Shown here: in pieces, positions 57,063-64,000 of the stretch
Position numbering within the stretch: the stretch's first letter is position 1
Layout of the letters: each line of letters begins with the position of its first letter
From: Ammoniphilus sp. YIM 78166
GTDB taxonomy: Bacteria; Bacillota; Bacilli; Aneurinibacillales; RAOX-1
Assembly (NCBI RefSeq): GCF_004522215.1
Contig: NZ_SDLR01000002.1
Span: 620,001 to 684,000 of the forward strand
Direction: 5' to 3'
DNA length: 64,000 bases
Notes under the pieces: generated by a model
What the model was told of the DNA's origin: nothing
The model's database searches: none
Seen by the model: the letters and a program-made list of their open reading frames with translations, nothing else
Position numbers and translations under genes: made by a program

Positions 57063-58202
57063 TTGGCTATGCGTGTATGGAATGGGAATAAGTCACTATC
57101 GATTACGTTAACACTATTATTTCTGGCGGGGTGTTCTATCCTTTCCACAGAGCCAACGATAATTATGGAAAAAGCGCAAGATGTTGCTGAGTCCTCTTCA
57201 ACTGACGCGTGGAATCAAGAGTGGGAAACGATGATTAATAACCTTAAACACGTTTCTGTCATCACGTCCGAAGGATGGGAAGTGACTATTGATCATAAGC
57301 GGTTTGTGGATGCTTTCCCAAAGAACCCTTTGAAAGCGAAATCATTTAGTCCCTCAGGTGCCTTTAATTATACTGTTTTGATTTGGTCAAGCTCTAATGA
57401 ACCGAGTGTTTTGCTGATCAATCCTAAAGGCGTCCAGTGGGATAATGAATACTACGGCAATGAGGAGGCTGTAGTTTTGGCTGCTTTGGTTCGTAAAGCC
57501 GTTAGTCAAAGCTTCTTTGAGCAGCTGAACATGGACAGGATGATGCTTAGATCCAAGGATATGGATCGCACGAAGAGATTGCCGGATAATAAATTGCTAC
57601 AGCTTTCGAAGCTGTTAAGAGAAGCTCAGTATATCTCGGGCAAACCTCGACTGATTTACCCGCTTTATCCTAGCTATAGTTTGGAAATTGACGCAGGGGG
57701 TAAAGAAATTGTAGCGGTAGATATCCTCTCCCCGACCCTATTTTCTGTTGCGCTAGGCGGAGAAAAGCTGTTTTTTCAATCAGATGAGTCGCTGCTTGCA
57801 CCTCTCAAAGATGAGATGAGCACGATGGACTATGCTAGACAGCATCCGAAATACCTGTTTAGAGCAAAGGATATAGGTATTGTGGATCAGTCTATACCTT
57901 ACCACATGGAGAGTTTGCAAATTAACCCGGACAAGGTGAACCGATTTGAGGCCAAGTCCCTCATCCATGAGCTTGTTAGAGAAATAGCTAAAGCCGAAAA
58001 AACAGACAGGCCTATAAATAACAAGGTGCTTCCCCCGCTTACCCTAGAATTTGTTTTAGACGAGAGGGTAGTGCCAGTTTACATATACACTGATCATTAC
58101 GTTTACCTAGATGCCGTTTATGCAAGACAAGGGATACTTAACCAAATCAAAAAGTATGTGTACGAGGACGAGTGGTTTATTAAACAAAGACCTAAAAAAT
58201 AA
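57063..58202 (+). CDS. predicted lipoprotein of unknown function
   Basis: About 380 residues with an N-terminal hydrophobic helix ending in the lipobox LFLAGC (cysteine near residue 24), so it is likely lipid-anchored outside the membrane. The rest is soluble and mixed alpha/beta with no recognised domain; segments such as GWEVTIDHKRFVDAF and YTVLIWSSSNEPSVLLINP suggest beta strands. Start codons ATG 57057, TTG 57063 and ATG 57069 are possible; AGGAGG spacing favours 57063. It sits alone between comM and sucC with no obvious terminator. Confidence 0.8.
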   Translation: MAMRVWNGNKSLSITLTLLFLAGCSILSTEPTIIMEKAQDVAESSSTDAWNQEWETMINNLKHVSVITSEGWEVTIDHKRFVDAFPKNPLKAKSFSPSGAFNYTVLIWSSSNEPSVLLINPKGVQWDNEYYGNEEAVVLAALVRKAVSQSFFEQLNMDRMMLRSKDMDRTKRLPDNKLLQLSKLLREAQYISGKPRLIYPLYPSYSLEIDAGGKEIVAVDILSPTLFSVALGGEKLFFQSDESLLAPLKDEMSTMDYARQHPKYLFRAKDIGIVDQSIPYHMESLQINPDKVNRFEAKSLIHELVREIAKAEKTDRPINNKVLPPLTLEFVLDERVVPVYIYTDHYVYLDAVYARQGILNQIKKYVYEDEWFIKQRPKK

Positions 58203-58237
58203 AGCCCCGTAGAAAAAAATAAAAAGAAAGAAGGATT

Positions 58238-58266
58238 TTGACATTTCCAGTCGAATATGTTTTATT
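58238..58266 (+). promoter_or_regulatory. sigma-A promoter of sucCD
   Basis: Perfect TTGACA (58238-58243), a 17-base spacer and TTTATT (58261-58266), about 100 bases before the sucC start. The -10 box is weak. Confidence 0.5.
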
Positions 58267-58365
58267 TGAGTGTGCAGAATAGCTGAGTAGGGAGATTTTT
58301 CTAAACGAAAAAAAAGGAAAAGCTAATCTACATTCAGGACAGATACCGTAATAGGAGGATGGAGA

Positions 58366-59526
58366 ATGAATATCCATGAGTATCAAGGTAAAGAGATACT
58401 AAAGCAGTACGGCGTTGCTGTTCCCAATGGAAAAGTAGCTTTTACTGCGGATGAAGCGGTGGAAGCTGCGAAAACATTAAACTCTAGCGTATATGTAGTA
58501 AAGGCCCAAATTCACGCAGGTGGAAGAGGAAAAGCTGGTGGAGTCAAGATTGCAAAAAATCTTGATGAAGTTCGCACATATGCAACAGAGTTAATCGGAA
58601 AAGTACTGGTTACTCACCAGACAGGACCGGAAGGGAAAGAAGTAAAACGTATCCTAATCGAGGAAGGCTGCGACATCAAGAAAGAATATTATATCGGTGT
58701 CGTAATCGATCGTGTAACCGGTCGTGTTACTATGATGGCCTCTGAAGAGGGGGGTACGGAGATTGAAGAAGTTGCTGAGAAGACTCCTGAAAAAATCTTT
58801 AAAGAAGTAGTTGATCCAGCAGTTGGACTTCAAGTTTTCCAAGCTCGTAAGCTTGCTTACAGCATCAATATTCCAAATGCACTAGTAAATAAGGCTGTTA
58901 AGTTTATGATGAGCTTATACCAAGCCTTTGTTGATAAGGACTGCTCTATCGCAGAAATAAACCCGCTTGTTGTAACAGGCGATGGCAATGTTATGGCCCT
59001 AGATGCTAAATTAAACTTTGATTCCAATGCTCTTTTCAGACACAAGGACGTGGTTGAACTGCGTGACTTGAATGAAGAGGATGAAAAGGAAATCGAAGCG
59101 TCTAAGCATGACCTTAACTACATCGCGCTTGACGGTAATATCGGATGTATGGTTAATGGTGCGGGACTCGCGATGGCAACCATGGATATCATTAAGTTCG
59201 CTGGCGGTGAACCGGCTAACTTCCTTGACGTTGGGGGCGGTGCCACAACAGAAAGAGTAACCGAAGCGTTCAAGCTAATTCTTTCCGATGAAAATGTTAA
59301 GGGTATCTTCGTTAACATCTTCGGTGGGATCATGAAGTGTGATGTTATTGCTAACGGGGTTGTCGAAGCTGCAAAGCAAGTACAGCTTGACCGTCCATTA
59401 GTGGTTCGTCTTGAAGGAACTAACGTTGACCTGGGCAAGAAGATCCTTAATGAGTCCGGCTTAAACATCGTTGCTGCTGAGTCTATGGCTGACGGCGCAG
59501 AAAAAATCGTTTCCTTGGTGAAATAA
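58366..59526 (+). CDS. sucC: succinyl-CoA synthetase, ADP-forming, beta subunit
   Basis: TCA cycle enzyme converting succinyl-CoA to succinate with formation of ATP or GTP. The ATP-grasp domain starts [17 protein letters not shown] and includes [16 protein letters not shown]. The C-terminal CoA-ligase part has [17 protein letters not shown]. At 386 residues it is full length. AGGAGGATGG precedes the ATG. sucD follows 15 bases later. Codon bias toward GTA, GCT and CGT suggests high expression. Confidence 0.97.
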   Translation: MNIHEYQGKEILKQYGVAVPNGKVAFTADEAVEAAKTLNSSVYVVKAQIHAGGRGKAGGVKIAKNLDEVRTYATELIGKVLVTHQTGPEGKEVKRILIEEGCDIKKEYYIGVVIDRVTGRVTMMASEEGGTEIEEVAEKTPEKIFKEVVDPAVGLQVFQARKLAYSINIPNALVNKAVKFMMSLYQAFVDKDCSIAEINPLVVTGDGNVMALDAKLNFDSNALFRHKDVVELRDLNEEDEKEIEASKHDLNYIALDGNIGCMVNGAGLAMATMDIIKFAGGEPANFLDVGGGATTERVTEAFKLILSDENVKGIFVNIFGGIMKCDVIANGVVEAAKQVQLDRPLVVRLEGTNVDLGKKILNESGLNIVAAESMADGAEKIVSLVK

Positions 59527-59541
59527 AAGGGGTGTGAGAGA

Positions 59542-60447
59542 ATGAGTATTCTTGTAAATAAAAACACAAAGGTTATTACACAAGGGATTACAGGCGCAAC
59601 AGGTCTGTTCCATGCTAAAGGTTGTGCAGAATACGGTACACAAATGGTAGGTGGGGTAACCCCTGGTAAAGGCGGAACTGAGATTGACGGTTTTGCTGTA
59701 TATAACACCGTTCAAGAAGCGGTTAACGCTACAGGCGCTAACGCTTCTGTCATCTATGTTGCACCTGCCTTTGCTGCAGATGCCATTATGGAAGCTGTTG
59801 ATGCTGAGCTTGACCTTGTTATTTGTATTACAGAAGGTATTCCTGTATTAGACATGGTTAAAGTAAAGCGTTACATGGAAGGAAAGAAAACTCGCTTAAT
59901 CGGGCCAAACTGCCCAGGTGTTATTACTCCAGGCGAGTGCAAAATCGGAATTATGCCAGGATATATCCATGCTCCTGGTAAAGTCGGAATCGTTTCCCGC
60001 AGCGGTACCTTGACGTATGAAGCAGTTCATCAGTTGACTACTAACGGTATTGGACAATCTTCTGCTGTAGGTATTGGTGGAGACCCTGTAAATGGAACTG
60101 ACTTTATCGACGTTCTCAAGTTATTTAATGAGGATCCAGATACCGAAGCTGTAATCATGATTGGTGAAATTGGTGGTACGGCAGAAGAAGAAGCAGCTGA
60201 ATGGGTAAAGGCTAATATGAAAAAGCCTGTTGTAGGCTTTATCGGTGGTCAAACTGCCCCTCCAGGAAAGCGCATGGGTCATGCTGGTGCGATTATTTCT
60301 GGCGGAAAAGGTACTGCAGAAGAGAAAATCCGCATAATGGAAGAGTGTGGCATTCGTGTTGCCAAGACTCCGGCCGTTATGGGACAAACTCTTATTGAAG
60401 TCCTTGAAGAAAAAGGCTTGCTTGAAGTATGCAAAACCATTAAGTAA
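59542..60447 (+). CDS. sucD: succinyl-CoA synthetase alpha subunit
   Basis: Binds CoA and carries the phosphorylated histidine. The CoA-binding Rossmann domain opens with [20 protein letters not shown], and the phospho-histidine His247 lies in [16 protein letters not shown]. At 301 residues it is full length. AGGGGTGTGAGAG precedes the ATG. The pair sucCD is followed by a hairpin terminator and then dprA, the B. subtilis order. Confidence 0.97.
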   Translation: MSILVNKNTKVITQGITGATGLFHAKGCAEYGTQMVGGVTPGKGGTEIDGFAVYNTVQEAVNATGANASVIYVAPAFAADAIMEAVDAELDLVICITEGIPVLDMVKVKRYMEGKKTRLIGPNCPGVITPGECKIGIMPGYIHAPGKVGIVSRSGTLTYEAVHQLTTNGIGQSSAVGIGGDPVNGTDFIDVLKLFNEDPDTEAVIMIGEIGGTAEEEAAEWVKANMKKPVVGFIGGQTAPPGKRMGHAGAIISGGKGTAEEKIRIMEECGIRVAKTPAVMGQTLIEVLEEKGLLEVCKTIK

Positions 60448-60454
60448 GAATTTC

Positions 60455-60490
60455 AAGAGGGGTCTAGCCTATAGGCTCCTCTTCTTTTAT
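60455..60490 (+). terminator. terminator after sucD
   Basis: AAGAGG and AGCC pair with CCTCTT and GGCT around TATA with an asymmetric bulge, followed by a T-rich run. Confidence 0.65.
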
Positions 60491-60516
60491 CCTAAAAGTT
60501 AGAAAGGTTGATGAAA

Positions 60517-61608
60517 ATGACCGTTGCCCTAGAGCCGAGAGATTGGCTCATTGCGATTAGCCAGCTTGACGGGATTGGCCGAAGAACTTTACATTCCCTG
60601 CTTCCTTACCTCCAACAGCTCCCTAACTCTCTCACTATGACTCACCTCTCGCTACCATCCTTACCTAATCTTACGCTCCAACGTCGATCAAAGATCAAGG
60701 AATTGAACTCTGATGTTGTGCTTCAAGTGAAGCGGAAACTAAAAGACTTGAGAATTCAGACCATCACCAGATTAGACTCCAATTATCCGCCCTCCTTATT
60801 AGAAATCGCTGATCCCCCTTATGTACTTTATGCTCGAGGAAACCTAGAGCTTCTATCGGTACCGGCAGTCGCTGTCGTAGGTACCAGAATGCCTACTCAT
60901 TATGGAAGAAAGGTAGCTTTTCAGCTATCCGCGGAATTAAGTGATGCCGGCTATGCCGTAATTTCAGGCTTAGCCAAAGGGGTTGATACAGAAGCTCACA
61001 AAGGCTCCCTGCCTTTTATAGGACGGACGATCGCTATTTTAGGCAGCGGCATCAATGTTATCTATCCTCGAGAAAACGAAGCCCTCTATAAGGAAATCAT
61101 CCAACGCGGTCTGATCCTATCGGAATATCCCCCCGGTTATCCCTCTCATCCCCTTCATTTTCCTGCACGCAATCGTCTCATTAGTGGGTTGTCTCTAGGT
61201 GTTGTAGTCGTAGAGGCAGCCGTGAAAAGTGGTTCTGCCATTACGGTGCGTTGTGCGCTAGACCAAGGGAAGGATGTTTTTGCTGTACCAGGTCCGATCT
61301 ATTCCCCACTAAGTCAAGGGACGAATCTGCTTATTCAAGAAGGAGCTAAACTGGTTACCCATATTCGTGATATCTTGGAGGAACTTCCATCTGAATCTTC
61401 AAATAGTGGAAACTTTTTCAAAGGGGAAGAGCTGACGGAAAGACAAAGTAAAATTTTGGATAAGATAGAGGATACAGCGATAACGATCGATCAACTAGCA
61501 GAGGAGGTTCAGATGCCCGTTCAAGAGGTGCTGACAGAGCTGCTCATATTGCAAATAAAAGGAAAAATTGAACGGATGGACGGCAGTATGTATGCAAAGA
61601 GGAAATAA
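60517..61608 (+). CDS. dprA: DNA processing protein DprA
   Basis: Loads RecA onto incoming single-stranded DNA during transformation and protects it. A helix-hairpin-helix-like N-terminus (ISQLDGIGRRTLHSLL) is followed by the Rossmann-type core, with VVGTRMPTHYGRK, SGLAKGVDTEAH and ILGSGINVIYPREN. A C-terminal winged-helix domain (about 310-363) completes it. I chose the ATG at 60517, nine bases after AGAAAGG; in-frame starts at 60508 and 60511 are too close to that site. The product is 363 residues. Confidence 0.96.
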   Translation: MTVALEPRDWLIAISQLDGIGRRTLHSLLPYLQQLPNSLTMTHLSLPSLPNLTLQRRSKIKELNSDVVLQVKRKLKDLRIQTITRLDSNYPPSLLEIADPPYVLYARGNLELLSVPAVAVVGTRMPTHYGRKVAFQLSAELSDAGYAVISGLAKGVDTEAHKGSLPFIGRTIAILGSGINVIYPRENEALYKEIIQRGLILSEYPPGYPSHPLHFPARNRLISGLSLGVVVVEAAVKSGSAITVRCALDQGKDVFAVPGPIYSPLSQGTNLLIQEGAKLVTHIRDILEELPSESSNSGNFFKGEELTERQSKILDKIEDTAITIDQLAEEVQMPVQEVLTELLILQIKGKIERMDGSMYAKRK

Positions 61609-61615
61609 AAGAAGT

Positions 61616-61645
61616 TTGACAAATGGATGTTGCATATTTAATAAT
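61616..61645 (+). promoter_or_regulatory. sigma-A promoter of topA
   Basis: Perfect TTGACA (61616-61621) and AATAAT (61640-61645) with an 18-base spacer, about 95 bases upstream of topA. Confidence 0.6.
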
Positions 61646-61741
61646 AGGGAAGATTAACCATCCGGTATATCCAGGTTGACCATATACACATACTTGTATG
61701 AAGGTATTAAGTGATTCGTTGGGAAAGGGGGAGGGCAAAAG

Positions 61742-63820
61742 TTGGCAGATGCCTTAGTAATTGTAGAGTCTCCCGCAAAAGCAAAGACTATCGGGAAATA
61801 TCTCGGAAAAAAATATATTGTTAAAGCCTCCATGGGCCATGTTCGTGACTTGCCTAAAAGTCAAATGGGGGTTGATGTTCAGGAAAGCTTTAATCCCAAG
61901 TATATTACCATACGCGGTAAAGGGGATGTATTGAAGGAACTCAGAGATGCAGCGAAAAAAGTAAAGAAAATCTACCTGGCAGCTGACCCTGATCGCGAAG
62001 GAGAGGCTATCGCCTGGCATTTATCGCATAGCCTCAATATGGACCAGAGTGAGCCTTGTAGGGTCGTTTTCAACGAGATAACGAAAGATGCAGTCAAGGA
62101 AGCATTTAAGCATCCTAGAAAAATTAACATGGATCTCGTGAATGCACAGCAAGCACGACGAATTCTAGATCGTCTCGTTGGTTATAACATTAGCCCTTTA
62201 TTATGGAAAAAGGTAAAAAAAGGCTTAAGCGCCGGAAGAGTACAGTCGGTTTCAGTCAAATTGATTATTGATAGGGAAAATGAAATTAAAAGTTTTGTCC
62301 CTGAAGAGTATTGGACGGTAACCGCCCATTTAAAAGCAGATTCCGGAGAAATATTCGACTCCAAGTTTTATGGGTATCAGGGAACCAAGGCCGAATTAAA
62401 GTCAGAGCAAGAGATTAAGGATTTACTGCAGCGGATTGGTGATGCTCCTTTTATCGTCAAGGATATTAAGAAAAAGGAACGAAAGCGGAATCCCGCCCCT
62501 CCTTTTATTACAAGTTCCTTACAGCAGGAAGCAGCGAGAAAGCTAAATTTCCGCGCCGCGAAGACCATGATGATAGCCCAGCAATTATATGAAGGAATTG
62601 ATCTAGGGAAAGAAGGGACAGTCGGTCTTATTACGTACATGAGAACGGACTCCACAAGGATTTCCCAAACGGCTATCGAGGAAGCGAAGTCGTATATTAC
62701 GGAAAGCTTTGGAAAAGAATATGCCCTAGAAGAAGCCCGCACTCATGCTCAGAAGGGCAATGCCCAGGATGCTCATGAAGCGATTCGTCCCACCTCGGTT
62801 TTACGGACGCCGGAATCGATGAAGGAATTTCTTAGCCGGGACCAGCTGCGATTGTACCGTTTAATTTGGGAACGCTTTTTAGCTAGCCAGATGGCCTCGG
62901 CCATCTTGGATACGATGACCGTGACGATCGAAGCAGGTGAGGGAACCTTTAGAGCCAATGGGTCAAAGGTGAATTTCATGGGTTTCATGAAGGTTTATGT
63001 GGAAGGAAACGACGATGGAACAGAAGAAAAAGACAATATTTTGCCGCCGTTGACTGAAGGAGAGGTTCTAGCCCTTCATCAGATGGATCCGAAGCAGCAC
63101 TTTACGCAGCCGCCTCCTCGCTATTCGGAAGCGAGACTCGTCCGTACGTTAGAAGAGCTTGGGATTGGGCGTCCTAGCACTTATGCCCCGACGCTTGATA
63201 CGATACAAAAGCGAGGATATGTAGCTTTAGAAGACAAGCGATTTATCCCAACTGAGCTAGGGGAGATTGTAATAGAACTCATGGGCGAATTCTTCCCGGA
63301 AATATTGGATCCCACGTTTACAGCAAAAATGGAAGAGGATCTTGATTATGTGGAAGAAGGAAAAGCCGATTGGGTGAATGTCTTGGATGGATTCTACAAG
63401 GGCTTTGAGAATCGATTGCAAGTAGCCGATAAATACATGCAAGAAGTAGAGATTGAAGACGAGGTTTCCGACGAACTCTGCGAGAAATGTGGAAAACACA
63501 TGGTGTATAAGCTGGGGCGATTTGGGAAGTTCTTGGCTTGTTCCGGGTTTCCGGATTGTCGCAACACCAAGGCGATTCTTAAAGAAACAGGCGTAGGCTG
63601 TCCACAATGTGAAGGCGGCATGATTGTGGAACGCAAGAGCAAAAAGAAAAGGACCTTCTATGGCTGCAGTCACTATCCGGAATGTGAGTTTGTTTCATGG
63701 GATAAGCCTATTGAAAGAAAATGTCCGAAATGCACCTCTATGCTTGTGGAGAAAAAAGGGAAAAAGAAAGAAGCCAATGTGCAGTGCACGGCTTGTGATT
63801 ACATGGAAGTTACGCAGTAA
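61742..63820 (+). CDS. topA: DNA topoisomerase I
   Basis: Type IA topoisomerase relaxing negative supercoils. The TOPRIM domain opens with [17 protein letters not shown] and includes [15 protein letters not shown]. The active-site Tyr299 lies in [14 protein letters not shown]. Three C-terminal zinc ribbons are visible ([19 protein letters not shown] and CPKCTSMLV with their partner cysteines). At 692 residues it is full length. Translation starts at TTG 61742 after GGGGGAGGG. trmFO follows after eleven bases. Confidence 0.97.
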   Translation: MADALVIVESPAKAKTIGKYLGKKYIVKASMGHVRDLPKSQMGVDVQESFNPKYITIRGKGDVLKELRDAAKKVKKIYLAADPDREGEAIAWHLSHSLNMDQSEPCRVVFNEITKDAVKEAFKHPRKINMDLVNAQQARRILDRLVGYNISPLLWKKVKKGLSAGRVQSVSVKLIIDRENEIKSFVPEEYWTVTAHLKADSGEIFDSKFYGYQGTKAELKSEQEIKDLLQRIGDAPFIVKDIKKKERKRNPAPPFITSSLQQEAARKLNFRAAKTMMIAQQLYEGIDLGKEGTVGLITYMRTDSTRISQTAIEEAKSYITESFGKEYALEEARTHAQKGNAQDAHEAIRPTSVLRTPESMKEFLSRDQLRLYRLIWERFLASQMASAILDTMTVTIEAGEGTFRANGSKVNFMGFMKVYVEGNDDGTEEKDNILPPLTEGEVLALHQMDPKQHFTQPPPRYSEARLVRTLEELGIGRPSTYAPTLDTIQKRGYVALEDKRFIPTELGEIVIELMGEFFPEILDPTFTAKMEEDLDYVEEGKADWVNVLDGFYKGFENRLQVADKYMQEVEIEDEVSDELCEKCGKHMVYKLGRFGKFLACSGFPDCRNTKAILKETGVGCPQCEGGMIVERKSKKKRTFYGCSHYPECEFVSWDKPIERKCPKCTSMLVEKKGKKKEANVQCTACDYMEVTQ

Positions 63821-63831
63821 GGAGATCACAT

Positions 63832-64000
63832 ATGGAAAAAGTAACCGTGGTTGGAGCAGGGTTGGCCGGCAGTGAAGCTGCCTGGCAAATTGCTGAACAA
63901 GGCGTTCAAGTCGATTTGTACGAAATGAGACCTGTCAAGCAAACGCCTGCCCATCATACCGATAAATTTGCAGAACTAGTTTGCAGTAACTCGTTAAGGG
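63832..64000 (+). CDS. trmFO: tRNA (uracil54-C5)-methyltransferase TrmFO, N-terminal part (cut by window edge)
   Basis: Folate- and FAD-dependent enzyme making ribothymidine at position 54 of tRNA. Only 56 codons are visible: [20 protein letters not shown] is the FAD-binding motif, followed by [20 protein letters not shown] and VCSNSLR, which match TrmFO (Gid) closely. AAGGAGATCA precedes the ATG. The topA-trmFO order is as in B. subtilis. Confidence 0.95.
   Translation, partial: MEKVTVVGAGLAGSEAAWQIAEQGVQVDLYEMRPVKQTPAHHTDKFAELVCSNSLR

Overview
The window is a 64 kb stretch of core chromosome from a low- to mid-GC, endospore-forming Firmicute of the order Bacillales. The evidence is the gene order, which closely follows the B. 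subtilis run yloC-remA-gmk-rpoZ-coaBC-priA-def-fmt-rsmB-rlmN-prpC-prkC-rsgA-rpe ... topA-trmFO. Sporulation genes (spoVM, ylbJ, sda), strong AGGAGG ribosome binding sites and frequent TTG/GTG starts agree. Placement near Brevibacillus, Paenibacillus or their relatives is an inference from the joined ylbH-rpmF and fapR blocks, not something shown. I saw no rRNA, tRNA, CRISPR array, prophage or insertion sequence.

Layout. 1-13.7 kb: the 3' end of yicC, then RNA, CoA, replication-restart, N-formylmethionine, rRNA-modification and Ser/Thr signalling genes, ending at rpe. 13.8-14.9 kb: an unrecognised minus-strand gene, spoVM and a minus-strand rpmB. 15-21.7 kb: Asp23-family protein, FakA/DegV fatty-acid kinase pair, two-subunit serine dehydratase, recG. 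21.7-26.5 kb: a complete minus-strand pyruvate dehydrogenase operon (pdhABCD) with a long leader. 26.9-33.4 kb: the rsmD-coaD-ylbJ-ylbK-ylbL-tmcAL-ylbN-rpmF block. 33.6-39.7 kb: the fapR-plsX-fabH-fabD-fabG-acpP-fabF lipid cluster with a FapR-like operator. 39.7-52.4 kb: rnc, an Elp3-like radical SAM gene, smc, ftsY, ylxM-ffh, rpsP-khpA-ylqD-rimM-trmD-rplS, lepB and rbgA. 52.8-57 kb: rnhB, a FliK/YlqG-like gene, an orphan FlhB C-terminal-domain gene, yraN, an unlisted 45-codon sda gene with DnaA boxes, and a comM/yifB homologue. 57-64 kb: a lipoprotein, sucCD, dprA, topA and the start of trmFO.

Most genes are housekeeping. They group into protein synthesis and export (def, fmt, ffh/ftsY/lepB, ribosomal proteins and rRNA/tRNA modifiers), lipid synthesis under FapR, central carbon metabolism (pdh, suc, sda) and genome maintenance (priA, recG, smc, rnhB, topA, dprA).

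The less ordinary signals are mostly in intergenic DNA. They are: a duplicated structured element after acpP and after rbgA with a covarying stem; the pdh leader with a palindrome at a predicted start site and a terminator before pdhA; the sda promoter flanked by DnaA boxes; divergent promoters sharing a -35 box between tmcAL and ylbN; and a probable ATT start in comM. No wholly new multi-gene system is evident.
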